A stretch of DNA of 64,000 nucleotides from Abyssibacter sp036156195 (lineage in GTDB: Bacteria > Pseudomonadota > Gammaproteobacteria > Nevskiales > OUC007): contig JAYZUZ010000012.1 in assembly GCA_036156195.1 (NCBI GenBank), positions 1 through 64,000 of the forward strand, given 5' to 3'. A program made the translations under genes and the position numbers. Each line of letters starts with the position of its first letter. Position 1 is the stretch's first letter. This document shows positions 42,539-50,998 of the stretch, one piece after another. The notes below the pieces were generated by a model, which worked only from the letters and a program-made list of their open reading frames with translations, was not told the origin of the DNA and ran no database searches.

Positions 42539-43477
42539 TTAGTCCAGTTCGCTGGCGACCTGGGCGATGAGCCCGCGCAGCCACTGGTGAGCCGGGTTGT
42601 GCTGTAACAGCGAGCTCCACGCCATTTTCAGCTCGGTCTCGGGGATGTCGAAAGGAGGGGGCAGAATCAGGATATCGGGGTTGTCCTGCTGTAGCTTGGC
42701 CGACTTGCTGGGCAGCGTGATGACCAGATCATCCATCTCTGCGAGCTGCATCGCGGCCTGATAGTGCCGGGTGTAGACGCGGATCTTGCGGCGCTTACCC
42801 AGGCGGGCGAGGGCATCGTCGACCCAGCCGAGTTGCTGCATCGTGCCGGGTTCCACGCCGACACCGATCCCCATGCCGGTCTTACTGACCCAGACATGGC
42901 TGGCCTGGAGATAGCTGTCCAGGTCGAAATGATCCCGAATCGGATTGTCGCGGCTGATCATGCAGGAAAAGCTGTCCCGCCAGATTGTCTGGTGGTGGAA
43001 CGATTGGGGCACTTCATCGAACCGGTTAATCACCAAATCGACCTTGCCGCCCTCGACATCGCTGTAACTCACATCACTGGGCGTCAAGATATCCAGCGTG
43101 ATGTTGGGGGCCGTGTTGTGCATGGCGCGCAACAGGGGCGGCAGGAGGGTGCATTCGCTGTAGTCGCTCACCGACAGCCTGAACACGCGCCGGGCAGTGG
43201 CGGGGTCGAAGCCCTTATCCGGTTCAACCGCCAGTTCGACATCAGCCACGATTTTTCGCACGAGCGGCTGCAGGCTGCGTGCTCGCTCGGTGGGGGCCAT
43301 GCCGTCTTTGGTCCGAATCAGCAGAGGGTCGCCAAACAGTTCACGCAGACGCCGCAGGCCATTGCTCATGGCAGGCTGGCTAATGCCCATGCTCTCGGCA
43401 GCCTGGGTCACGCTGCAGGTTTGCAGCAGAACATCCAGATAAACCAACAGATTCAGATCGATGTGTTTGAGGTTCAT
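42539..43477 (-). CDS. LysR-family regulator, probably of the glyoxylate shunt
   Basis: 312 residues from ATG 43477 (MNLKHIDLNLLVYLDVLLQT); the open frame continues 12 codons upstream without conserved residues. The winged HTH covers about 5-63, with VTQAAESMGISQPAMSNGL as the recognition-helix region, then the linker helix and a periplasmic-binding-like effector domain. The sequence pattern (MNLKHIDLNLL...) is that of the NodD/LeuO/PA-type subgroup. It stands between aceB and aceA and is divergent from aceA, whose promoter region contains a T-N11-A dyad, so autoregulation and aceA control are likely. The inducer is unknown. Confidence 0.85.
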   Translation of the reverse strand: MNLKHIDLNLLVYLDVLLQTCSVTQAAESMGISQPAMSNGLRRLRELFGDPLLIRTKDGMAPTERARSLQPLVRKIVADVELAVEPDKGFDPATARRVFRLSVSDYSECTLLPPLLRAMHNTAPNITLDILTPSDVSYSDVEGGKVDLVINRFDEVPQSFHHQTIWRDSFSCMISRDNPIRDHFDLDSYLQASHVWVSKTGMGIGVGVEPGTMQQLGWVDDALARLGKRRKIRVYTRHYQAAMQLAEMDDLVITLPSKSAKLQQDNPDILILPPPFDIPETELKMAWSSLLQHNPAHQWLRGLIAQVASELD

Positions 43478-43547
43478 TCGAGTGTTCGCCAGGCCCAATC
43501 GGTGCCTGTGCACAGGGGGCAGGTGGGTGACAGGCGGGGCAATTCAT

Positions 43548-43566
43548 CTATTCATTGTGTGAATAG
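43548..43566. promoter_or_regulatory. LysR-type operator dyad between the regulator and aceA
   Basis: A perfect 19-base dyad: CTATTCA-TTGTG-TGAATAG (seven-base arms, five-base centre). Its inner 13 bases follow the T-N11-A pattern typical of LysR boxes. It lies 71 bases from the LysR start and 128 bases before the aceA ATG. Confidence 0.7.
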
Positions 43567-43571
43567 TGAGA

Positions 43572-43615
43572 ATAATAGCCATTTATTAGAATTATTATCC
43601 AAGGGTCGCTAGAAT
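43572..43615 (+). promoter_or_regulatory. AT-rich promoter region of aceA
   Basis: Two six-base arms ATAATA (43572-43577) and TATTAT (43593-43598) form a second dyad with a 15-base centre, and TAGAAT (43610-43615) makes a reasonable -10, with TTAGAA (43586-43591) as a possible -35 at 18 bases. The whole stretch is strikingly AT-rich in a GC-rich surrounding. Confidence 0.5.
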
Positions 43616-43694
43616 GCGCCCGCGTTACAGGAGCCCGGGCCACCGATCCCCGACGTGCGGCTCTTGGCTTTCGATCATTCAACAGGTGTTCAAT

Positions 43695-45290
43695 ATGTCA
43701 CAGTACAAGGACGAAATCGCCGCCGTGCAGCGCGTTAAAGACGCTGCGGGCAGCCCTTGGGACGAGATCAATGCTGAGTCCGCCGCTCGCATGCGCATTC
43801 AGAACCGGTTCAAGACGGGTCTGGAAATCGCCCAGTACACGGCCGACATCATGCGCCGCGACATGGCCGAGTTCGACAAGGACAAGACCAAGTACACCCA
43901 GTCGCTGGGCTGCTGGCACGGTTTCGTCGGTCAGCAGAAGCTGATTTCCATCAAGAAGCACTTCGGCAGCACCGACAAGAAGTACCTGTATCTGTCGGGC
44001 TGGATGGTTGCGGCGCTGCGTTCCGAGTTCGGTCCGCTGCCTGACCAGTCCATGCACGAGAAGACCACGGTTGCCGCACTGGTCAAGGAGCTCTACACCT
44101 TCCTGCGTCAGGCCGATGCCCGTGAACTCGGCATGCTGTTCCGCGAGCTGGACAAGGCGCGCGAAGCCGGCGATACGGCGAAGGAAGCTGAGATCCAGGA
44201 CGCCATCGACAACTACGAAACCCACGTCGTGCCGATTATTGCCGACATCGATGCGGGCTTTGGTAACGCCGAGGCGACGTACCTGATGGCCAAGCAGATG
44301 ATCGAAGCCGGCGCCTGCGCGCTGCAGATCGAGAACCAGGTGGCCGACGAGAAGCAGTGTGGTCACCAGGACGGCAAGGTCACCGTGCCGCACGCGGATT
44401 TTCACGCCAAGATTCGTGCCCTGCGTTATGCATTCCTCGAGTTGGGTATCGACAACGGCATCATTGTTGCGCGTACCGACTCCGAAGGCGCTGGCCTGAC
44501 CAAGGAAATTGCTGTGGTCAATGAGCCGGGCGACCAGGGTGACCGCTACAACTCCTACCTCGACTGTGAAGAGATCGACGTCTCCGAAATGGCCGAAGGC
44601 GACGTCTGCATCAACCGCGGCGGCAAGCTGCTGCGTCCGAAGCGCCTGGCGTCCGGTCTGTACCAGTTCCGTGAAGGCACGGGTCCTGAGCGTTGCGTGT
44701 TCGACAGTGTCGAAGCTCTGCGCGCCGGCGCTGACCTGATCTGGATCGAAACCGCGACACCCAGCGTGGCGGACATCAAGGCAATGATGGATGGGGTCCG
44801 CAAGGAAATTCCTGATGCCAAACTGGTGTACAACAACAGCCCGTCGTTCAACTGGACGCTGAACTTCCGCCAGCAGGCCTACGATCGCTGGGTCGAAGCC
44901 GGCAAGGACGTGTCCGAGTACGATCGCAACGACCTGATGAACGCCAAGTACGACGATTCCGAGCTGGCAGCGGACGCTGACGACAAGGTGCGTTCCTTCC
45001 AGGCAGATTGCTCGCGTGAGGCGAACATCTTCCATCACCTGATCACGTTGCCGACGTACCACACGACCGCACTGTCCGTGGATAACCTGGCCAAGGAGTA
45101 CTTTGGCGAGCAGGGCATGCTGGGCTATGTGGCTGGCGTGCAGCGCAAGGAAATCCGTCAGGGCATCGCCTGTGTGAAGCACCAGAACATGTCGGGTTCC
45201 GACATCGGTGACGACCACAAGGAATACTTCGCTGGCGACCGGGCCCTGAAGGCCGGTGGTGCGAAGAACACCTCGAACCAGTTTAACTGA
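43695..45290 (+). CDS. aceA: Isocitrate lyase
   Basis: Cleaves isocitrate to glyoxylate and succinate, the entry step of the glyoxylate shunt. ATG 43695 gives 531 residues, the long pseudomonad-type AceA rather than the 434-residue E. coli form. The catalytic motif is KQCGH at 220-224 (Cys222), the version found in this long group instead of KKCGH. The metal-binding IADIDAGFG segment precedes it. The frame continues 27 codons upstream but lacks conservation. A strong terminator follows, after a separate hairpin. Confidence 0.97.
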   Translation: MSQYKDEIAAVQRVKDAAGSPWDEINAESAARMRIQNRFKTGLEIAQYTADIMRRDMAEFDKDKTKYTQSLGCWHGFVGQQKLISIKKHFGSTDKKYLYLSGWMVAALRSEFGPLPDQSMHEKTTVAALVKELYTFLRQADARELGMLFRELDKAREAGDTAKEAEIQDAIDNYETHVVPIIADIDAGFGNAEATYLMAKQMIEAGACALQIENQVADEKQCGHQDGKVTVPHADFHAKIRALRYAFLELGIDNGIIVARTDSEGAGLTKEIAVVNEPGDQGDRYNSYLDCEEIDVSEMAEGDVCINRGGKLLRPKRLASGLYQFREGTGPERCVFDSVEALRAGADLIWIETATPSVADIKAMMDGVRKEIPDAKLVYNNSPSFNWTLNFRQQAYDRWVEAGKDVSEYDRNDLMNAKYDDSELAADADDKVRSFQADCSREANIFHHLITLPTYHTTALSVDNLAKEYFGEQGMLGYVAGVQRKEIRQGIACVKHQNMSGSDIGDDHKEYFAGDRALKAGGAKNTSNQFN

Positions 45291-45304
45291 TCCGAGAGCC
45301 TTGA

Positions 45305-45333
45305 ATGCCCGGGGACGTGTAGTGCCCGGGCAT
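45305..45333 (+). other. Hairpin after aceA
   Basis: Perfect nine-base stem ATGCCCGGG/CCCGGGCAT with an 11-base loop, 14 bases after the aceA stop and without a T-run. It may protect the 3' end of the aceA mRNA or pause polymerase ahead of the terminator. Confidence 0.7.
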
Positions 45334-45344
45334 CCTTGAGTAAG

Positions 45345-45376
45345 AAGGCGGCTCCAGCTGGGGCCGCCTTTTTTTT
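45345..45376 (+). terminator. Rho-independent terminator of aceA
   Basis: Eight-base stem AAGGCGGC/GCCGCCTT (45345-45352, 45363-45370) running into an eight-base T-run. The next gene on the same strand begins only 20 bases after the T-run. Confidence 0.92.
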
Positions 45377-45396
45377 AGCCGGAGTACTCAGCAACC

Positions 45397-45975
45397 ATGT
45401 CAAACTCGACACGTCCCCCTGATTACCTCAAAGACAGCGTTGCAGCGCTGACCGCAGGTGGCTACACCACCAGTGATGTCTGGTATCACGGCACATCTTC
45501 GGCACTGCTTGAGTCCATCCTGCAGACCGGCCTGAAGCTCTCTGGCGACCAGGCGATGCAGGCCGCCGCGGAGAAGACCATGGCAACCATCGGCAACAGT
45601 TACCAAGCTGCAACCGAGCCGGTTTATCTCGCGCCCAGCAAGGAACTTGCGTACTACTGGGCACAACAAACGGTTCGCAGGCGGGGCGCTCGATTTGCCG
45701 GCGATGAGCAACCGGTTGTGCTGATGGTGAGCCTGCCGGACCGTCTGAATGCTCAGGTCAAACCCGATGTAGGCGCCGCGACCTTATTGCTGGTCGGTGA
45801 GGGGGAGGAGTACATGGGATACGTCGCTCGCATGTACCACGACCGGGGCCTGGACGGACCCGACATCGATTTGATGAAAGCCGATCGCCTTGAATACCTG
45901 CATACCCTGGGTATGGCATACATTGATGCCGACATTGATGCGATGCACCTGCAGCTTCTGAAGGACGCCTCCTAG
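45397..45975 (+). CDS. ADP-ribosyltransferase-like protein of unknown target
   Basis: 192 residues with no signal peptide or membrane segment. The N-terminal third has the elements of an ADP-ribosyltransferase fold: VWYHGTSSALLESILQTGL, like the first NAD-binding strand (His-Gly-Thr) and following helix of PARP/Tpt1-like enzymes, then EPVYLAPSKELAYYWA, like the second motif with its Tyr. The usual third motif Glu is not obvious; ADIDAMHL near residue 183 stands where a P-E motif would be expected, so activity is uncertain. CGGAG is a plausible ribosome-binding site. It starts 20 bases after the aceA terminator, leaving little room for its own promoter. Assignment is by motif only. Confidence 0.55.
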   Translation: MSNSTRPPDYLKDSVAALTAGGYTTSDVWYHGTSSALLESILQTGLKLSGDQAMQAAAEKTMATIGNSYQAATEPVYLAPSKELAYYWAQQTVRRRGARFAGDEQPVVLMVSLPDRLNAQVKPDVGAATLLLVGEGEEYMGYVARMYHDRGLDGPDIDLMKADRLEYLHTLGMAYIDADIDAMHLQLLKDAS

Positions 45976-46147
45976 ACGGCGGCCAGCAGTCTGGATGATT
46001 GCCCACGCGAAGATCGGGCCTTGATGATCAAGCATACAGGCGTGTCGTCGTGATTTTGAACGGTTTGCATTTTCTGGCGACTGTGCAGCGCGAGAGGGTG
46101 GCCCAAAACATGCCAGTATCAAAGAGATAGACGACCAACAGGCGAGC

Positions 46148-46639
46148 ATGACGAGTCAAGATGATCCGGTTGCAGAGGCGACTGACAAAGTTCTGCATTG
46201 CCGGGCGGAACTGGCTGCTCCGGTGCGCGAAGTATTCGACCATTTCACCCGCCCCGAACTGCTCTGCAAGTGGCTGTGTGCGACGGCCCACGTCGATCGA
46301 GAAATCGGAGGGCGATACGAGTTGTTCTGGGTGCCCGATGATCCCGAGAACAACAGCACGATCGGTTGCAGGGTCACGGCATGGGCACCTGGGGAATTGT
46401 TGGCCTTCCACTGGAGGAGCCCAGCCCAGTTCAAGGCATTTGCGAATGTGGCGGACCCGTTGACGCATGTGGTTGTGAGCTTTGCGCCGACAGCGCGGGG
46501 CTGCCGTGTGCATCTGGTGCACTCGGGGTGGCGCCGCACACCGGACTGGGAAGAAGCGCGGCAGTGGCAGGCGCGGGCCTGGTCGGTGGCATTTGAGCAG
46601 CTAGAGGCCTTGTGGCCACTGACGGGATCAACCGGGTGA
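46148..46639 (+). CDS. SRPBCC/AHSA1-family protein
   Basis: 163 residues of the START-like SRPBCC fold, a small helix-grip domain with an internal ligand pocket. Typical features are the opening strand LHCRAELAAPVREVFDHFT, the LLCKWLC motif, the GGRYELFWV strand and the C-terminal helix WQARAWSVAFEQLEALW. It most resembles the AHSA1/activator-of-Hsp90-type bacterial family, which is mainly uncharacterised. The gene stands alone on its strand with a 172-base upstream gap. Confidence 0.78.
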   Translation: MTSQDDPVAEATDKVLHCRAELAAPVREVFDHFTRPELLCKWLCATAHVDREIGGRYELFWVPDDPENNSTIGCRVTAWAPGELLAFHWRSPAQFKAFANVADPLTHVVVSFAPTARGCRVHLVHSGWRRTPDWEEARQWQARAWSVAFEQLEALWPLTGSTG

Positions 46640-46749
46640 AACGTTGAGGGTTGTCCCGCATCCAGCCGAGGCCGTGCTCCGGGCGGACACTGGCCTGTGA
46701 TTTAATCCGTACGACGTCGTCTCCGCCTGTTCGCTTCGGGCTATTCCCT

Positions 46750-47103
46750 ATGTACAGATTCTTCCGTGCGGCACTGTGCTGCTGCGCTCTTCCGCTGCTG
46801 GCTGACGCCAGTGAACACCCCGCGCAGACTGCGCTGCTCGATATGTCGGTCGAAGAGCGCAAAGTTGCATTCACCCGCGTGCTGCTGACCAGTAACCAGG
46901 CCTGTGGCGGGGGCGTACGGGTGCTGATTGATGCTGAACGCTTTGATCTCAACAACAACGCCTATTGGTATATGGCCTGCGGGGAGGGCGAGCAGTACGA
47001 GGTCTACATCCGCCCGGATGCCAGCGGCAGCACGCACATCACCCGGTGCAGTGTGCTGGCGCAGTACGGACTGAACTGCCCGGCGGAGCTGGATAGTGAT
47101 TAG
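46750..47103 (+). CDS. Secreted Cys-containing hypothetical protein
   Basis: 117 residues from ATG 46750, the first in-frame Met with a signal peptide (MYRFFRAALCCCALPLLADA). The frame extends upstream without meaning. The mature protein of ~95 residues has four cysteines (in NQACGGG, MACGEG, TRCSV, LNCPAE), an even number that could form two disulfides in the periplasm, and a mixed beta pattern. No family recognised. Its stop overlaps the next start by eight bases, suggesting co-translation with the DUF6265-like protein. Confidence 0.55.
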   Translation: MYRFFRAALCCCALPLLADASEHPAQTALLDMSVEERKVAFTRVLLTSNQACGGGVRVLIDAERFDLNNNAYWYMACGEGEQYEVYIRPDASGSTHITRCSVLAQYGLNCPAELDSD

Positions 47104-47593
47104 GAGTGTGTCGAGACGTTGGGCTGGATGGCTGGCGGGTTCGGCGTTTTTTCTGGCGCTTGCATCAACCGCCACCGCTGCTGACCAGGACACGCTCTTG
47201 CGCCTGCATTGGCTTAGCGGCTGCTGGCAACAAGAGGGCGCAGAGCGGGGAACTGTCGAAATCTGGAGCAAGCCCGTAGCCGGCAGCATGCTGGGCCTGT
47301 CTCGCAGCGTCCGGGGTGGAGAGATGGTGGCGTATGAGTTCATGCGCATCGAGGCTTCAGCTGAGGGCGTGATTCATTTCACCGCACAGCCGGATGGTCA
47401 GGCTGCAACTGCGTTCGAGCTCAGTCATTTGGACGATCGAGAGGTTGTGTTCAACAACCCGGAACACGACTTCCCACAGCGCATTACGTACATGAATGAA
47501 GGTGTCCGGCAGCTCATCGCAGTCCTGGAGGGTCCGACGCGAGTCGGCGAAAAGCGCATCGAGATTCCCATGAGCCGGGTGAGCTGCCAGTAG
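47096..47593 (+). CDS. Secreted DUF6265-like protein
   Basis: 165 residues from GTG 47096 with a signal peptide (WLAGSAFFLALASTATA). The mature domain has the pattern of the DUF6265 family: LHWLSGCWQQEG at the start, SKPVAGSMLGLSRSV, YEFMRIE, and NNPEHDFPQRITY near the end. These proteins form a small lipocalin-like beta-barrel; function unknown. It overlaps the preceding secreted-protein gene, so the two likely act together in the periplasm. Confidence 0.7.
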   Translation: MIRSVSRRWAGWLAGSAFFLALASTATAADQDTLLRLHWLSGCWQQEGAERGTVEIWSKPVAGSMLGLSRSVRGGEMVAYEFMRIEASAEGVIHFTAQPDGQAATAFELSHLDDREVVFNNPEHDFPQRITYMNEGVRQLIAVLEGPTRVGEKRIEIPMSRVSCQ

Positions 47594-47688
47594 TCAGCGC
47601 TTGTTGCGCTATGTCGCCTCCGGTGGGGTGTCATGGCTATGCTGTGCGCACACCAATCAGGGGCCACAAGGCTCAAGCAGGGGGCTTC

Positions 47689-48594
47689 ATGCACGAACTG
47701 CTACAAGCGTGGCAGGGCGCCGGCGCCACGCTCGCACTGCCTGGTAGCGGACTTCATGTGTTCTACCGCGACGTCGGCGATCGCAGTGCGGCACCGGCGG
47801 ACACCGCCTTGCTCATGCATGGGTTTCCCGAATCCTCTTTTTCGTTTCACAAGGTTCTGGAGGGCTTGCAAGCGCATTTCCAGCGTGTCGTCCTGCTGGA
47901 TCTCATCGGCTACGGCCTAAGCGACAAGCCCGGTGAGACCGAGTACGGCTATTCACTCATGGAGCAGGCGGATGTCGCACTCACCGTGTGGCAACACCTT
48001 GGCCTGCGCGGTGGTCATCTGATTGCTCACGACATGGGGGACAGCGTCTCCACCGAGCTGGTCGCCCGGTCCGTGGCTGGCTTACTGCCTGCCGGGTTCG
48101 ACGCGGGGTTTCTAAGCGTGACCTTGACCAACGGCAGCATGGTGTTGAGTTTGGCCAAGCTGCGTGTGACTCAACGCCTCTTGCTCACGCGCATCGGACC
48201 GTCGCTGACCCGGCTCGTTAACAAGAAAACCTTTGTCCAGCAGGTGCGTAGCGCGCATGGTGCCGACACTTTGTCGGACGAGGATGTCGATTTGATGTGG
48301 GCCGCAAACTGCCTGCAGGATGGTCACCACAAATCCTATCTGACGATTCGCTATCTGTTCGATCGGCGTCGATTCGAGGCCACACGGTGGCTCCCGGCCC
48401 TGGCCGCAACGGAGATTCCTGTTCATTTGTGCTGGGGTGAGGCCGATGCCGTGGCCCGGGTTGAAATGGCGCACTATCTCAAGCAGAAGGTGTGCAAATC
48501 CGCTGTACTCAGCTTGATGCCGGGTGTTGGGCACTTCTGCCAGATCAGCGATCCGGACATATGGCTGCGCACCGTCCTGGGCTACTACGGTTAG
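47689..48594 (+). CDS. Alpha/beta hydrolase with Asp nucleophile (MEST/haloalkane dehalogenase-like)
   Basis: 301 residues from ATG 47689, preceded by GGGGG; the frame begins 26 codons earlier without support. The oxyanion motif is LMHGFPESSFSFH. At the nucleophile elbow stands LIAHDMGDSV, with Asp in place of Ser, as in haloalkane dehalogenases, epoxide hydrolases and MEST. Acid and base candidates are in CWGEADAVARVEMA and MPGVGHFCQIS. The H-D-x-G-D elbow is closest to MEST-type proteins. The substrate is not predictable. Confidence 0.8.
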   Translation: MHELLQAWQGAGATLALPGSGLHVFYRDVGDRSAAPADTALLMHGFPESSFSFHKVLEGLQAHFQRVVLLDLIGYGLSDKPGETEYGYSLMEQADVALTVWQHLGLRGGHLIAHDMGDSVSTELVARSVAGLLPAGFDAGFLSVTLTNGSMVLSLAKLRVTQRLLLTRIGPSLTRLVNKKTFVQQVRSAHGADTLSDEDVDLMWAANCLQDGHHKSYLTIRYLFDRRRFEATRWLPALAATEIPVHLCWGEADAVARVEMAHYLKQKVCKSAVLSLMPGVGHFCQISDPDIWLRTVLGYYG

Positions 48595-48745
48595 GTGGAC
48601 GTCCACGCGGTGGTCATCGCAGCGTTTGCTGCAAGGGCGTGCATTCCCTGACGACAGTTTGTCCGTCGCCCGGGTCTGTTTTCGTAATGGAGAGCGTGGG
48701 GCAGCCGTGGGGGCGCTCCCGGTTCGTTCTTTGGGGAGAAGATCG

Positions 48746-49285
48746 ATGAATAACAACAAAGGGTCGTACGCGGCAGCCGCCGCACTTGTCGTGGCGCTGG
48801 CCACATGGTCGGGTTCGGTTCTGGCAGACGACGCGTCCTGGCATCTGGGTGTGCAGTGGCAGCTGTCCTTTGGCAGCGAGCGGACAACCACTCACCAGTG
48901 GGATATGGGCTCCGCATTTCGCTTGCCGGGGTTTGTCGACGCCGGCTCTACTGAGCAGCTATCGCCCTATAGCGGGCTGCAGTATCGGACACATATGGGT
49001 TGGCAGCCTGCGGTGGCCGGCATGCCATGGCAGTCTCCGCGTGTGCAGGGTCTGGCTACGGAAGACGGTGACAGCGGTGACGGGCGCTCGGCCATCTGGG
49101 TCGGCTTGGCGATCGCCGGAGGCGTGCTCGCTGCGCTCGCGTTGGCAGGGCATTCGGTCGAAGTCAACAATGGGTCAGCGGATGTGCAAACCGGCTCAGG
49201 CAACGGTGCGACCGACGAAAACACCTGTATCGGTCCGGACCTGGACAACCCAGAGCACTACGACACGGACTGTGTGGGCGGCTAA
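48746..49285 (+). CDS. Secreted or membrane-anchored hypothetical protein
   Basis: 179 residues from ATG 48746, preceded by GGGGAGAAG. A signal peptide (about 1-28, ending SVLA) is followed by a ~75-residue beta-rich segment with aromatic residues (WHLGVQWQLSFGS, YRTHMGWQPAV), a charged spacer GDSGDG, one hydrophobic helix at about 115-135 (IWVGLAIAGGVLAALALAG) and an acidic Asn/Gly/Asp tail with two cysteines. The arrangement suggests an inner-membrane-anchored periplasmic domain with exposed tail. Family not recognised. Confidence 0.55.
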   Translation: MNNNKGSYAAAAALVVALATWSGSVLADDASWHLGVQWQLSFGSERTTTHQWDMGSAFRLPGFVDAGSTEQLSPYSGLQYRTHMGWQPAVAGMPWQSPRVQGLATEDGDSGDGRSAIWVGLAIAGGVLAALALAGHSVEVNNGSADVQTGSGNGATDENTCIGPDLDNPEHYDTDCVGG

Positions 49286-49431
49286 TCGCGACCCGGGCCA
49301 GGTCGCACTGAAACGTCGTGACACGGAGTATTCAATGACAACGAACCGGACACCCAGCGCCTGCCTGCGCAGGGAATACGCTGTGGAAGATTGCTGAGTT
49401 GCGCGTTTGACGCGATCCTGCACCACTGCGT

Positions 49432-50154
49432 ATGGACCTGAACAGGCTCCCAGTCCGCCGGGGCTTTCGCCAGCGCGGACAGCAGATGACCCGCATCGAA
49501 ACGTTCACGGATGCAGCATTTGCCATTGCCGCGTCGTTGATGGTGATTTCTGTGGGCGATCTACCCACGACCTGGCAAGACATGAAACACGCGATGCTGG
49601 GGATTCCCGCGTTTGCGTTTGCGCTGATGCTGATGATGACGTTCTGGTACGGGCACCACATCTGGTCGCGCCGCTATGGCCTGGATGACCTGCCGACCGT
49701 CTGGCTAAGCGGGTTGCTCATCTTGTTGGTGCTGGTCTACGTGTACCCGCTCAAGTTCATTGCCTATGGCTTTATCAGTTGGTTGAGCGCCGGGTCCGTG
49801 CCATCACCTGTCCGTGTCGATACGGTGGACGAGCTGTACGCCCTGTTCGCCATTTATGCGGGTGGTTTCATGTTGATGGCGCTGACACTCATGGGGCTTT
49901 ACGCCTACGCTTGGTCGCAACGCGAACCCTTGCATCTCAACGCGGCGGAGCGGCTGCAGACCGGCCACGAGTTGCTCGGCTGGGGCTTGCTGGCCGGGTT
50001 TGGGCTGTTGAGTTTGTTGCTGGCACTGTGCCTGCCGCCGCAACCGGTGCCATGGCCGGGCATCGTGTTCTGCGGACTGTCGGTGGTCATGCCGGTGTTC
50101 GGCGTTTGGTCGAGTCGTCGGGTGGCTGCGGCTCAGCGTGCGGAAAGTGTCTGA
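49432..50154 (+). CDS. TMEM175/DUF1211-like membrane protein
   Basis: Putative potassium-channel-family protein with six membrane helices in 240 residues. The first helix carries RIETFTDAAFAIAASLMV, the F-S/T-D motif that lines the pore in TMEM175 channels, near residue 25. The long hydrophobic segments around 50-70, 80-100, 140-160, 180-200 and 205-225 support the topology. ATG 49432 and ATG 49486 are both possible starts; the second begins just at the conserved motif. Ion selectivity is inference from the family. Confidence 0.75.
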   Translation: MDLNRLPVRRGFRQRGQQMTRIETFTDAAFAIAASLMVISVGDLPTTWQDMKHAMLGIPAFAFALMLMMTFWYGHHIWSRRYGLDDLPTVWLSGLLILLVLVYVYPLKFIAYGFISWLSAGSVPSPVRVDTVDELYALFAIYAGGFMLMALTLMGLYAYAWSQREPLHLNAAERLQTGHELLGWGLLAGFGLLSLLLALCLPPQPVPWPGIVFCGLSVVMPVFGVWSSRRVAAAQRAESV

Positions 50155-50327
50155 CACCGGCGCGTCGACCGCTGGTAGGGTCGGGCGGTCACGTTGACCG
50201 ATTGCCCGGTATGAACGGCGCAATCTGTGCTTAGATCATGGCTATACGGCGCGGGCAGGGAGCAATCGCGTCTGATATCGCCATTCTCCGTTAGACTTGC
50301 CATCGGGGAACCGAGAGACCTATTAGC

Positions 50328-50978
50328 GTGATAACCGTAATGATCGTCGATGACCACCGGCTGGTCCGGGCTGGCATTCGGCGTGTGCTCGACGAGCAAA
50401 GCGACATCGACGTTGTCGCTGAGGCCTCGTCGGGCGAAGAAGCCATCAACTTCGCCCGTGACCTGCAACCGCAGGTTGTGCTGATGGATATCAACATGCC
50501 TGGCATCGGTGGCCTGGAGGCCACGCGGCGAATCATTCAGCGTTCGCCAGATATCAAAGTAGTGGGCGTGTCGATGCACCTGGATGAGCCGTATCCCAGT
50601 CGATTGCTGTCGGCGGGCGCTTCGGGTTACATCAGTAAGGACTCGGCGGCGGAGGAGGTGGTGACAGCCATTCGTCGCGTGCATCAGGGTGGGCATTACA
50701 TTGCACCGCTGGTCGCAGGGAACCTGGCAGCGGCCTTGATCAAGGGGCAGAACGAATCGCCATTTGACGCGCTGTCGCATCGTGAGATGCAGGTCATGAA
50801 TCTCGTCACCCAGGGCCACAGTACGCAGGCAATCTCGGATCGCCTGTGTCTTTCGCCCAAAACCGTCAGCACTTACCGCTACCGATTGTTCGAAAAGCTG
50901 GGCGTCCATAACGACGTGGAGTTGACGCGTCTGGCCATGCGCTACGGGCTGTTGGAGGATGGCGTCGCCGCGAGCTAG
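50328..50978 (+). CDS. uvrY: Response regulator UvrY/GacA
   Basis: NarL/FixJ-type regulator of the BarA/UvrY (GacS/GacA) system, which drives CsrB-type small RNAs. The 216 residues have a receiver domain with VDDH, the phosphorylated Asp in LMDINMPG and Lys in YISKDS, followed by a LuxR-type HTH (LSHREMQVMNLVTQG, LSPKTVSTYRYRLFEKL). The start is GTG 50328. Its place ahead of uvrC and pgsA is the classic gammaproteobacterial arrangement, here interrupted by a glycosylase gene. Confidence 0.94.
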   Translation: MITVMIVDDHRLVRAGIRRVLDEQSDIDVVAEASSGEEAINFARDLQPQVVLMDINMPGIGGLEATRRIIQRSPDIKVVGVSMHLDEPYPSRLLSAGASGYISKDSAAEEVVTAIRRVHQGGHYIAPLVAGNLAAALIKGQNESPFDALSHREMQVMNLVTQGHSTQAISDRLCLSPKTVSTYRYRLFEKLGVHNDVELTRLAMRYGLLEDGVAAS

Positions 50979-50998
50979 ACCGCGCGCGTTTGCTCTGC

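Noticed and set aside
43698..45218. 506-residue open frame antisense to aceA
   Set aside because: Long antisense frames are expected in GC-rich genes with biased third positions. The translation has no recognisable motif and the sense strand encodes a full isocitrate lyase.
49335..49397. 20-codon ORF (MTTNRTPSACLRR...) before the TMEM175-like gene
   Set aside because: No ribosome-binding site of note, no leader-peptide bias toward a single amino acid, and no attenuator hairpin following it.
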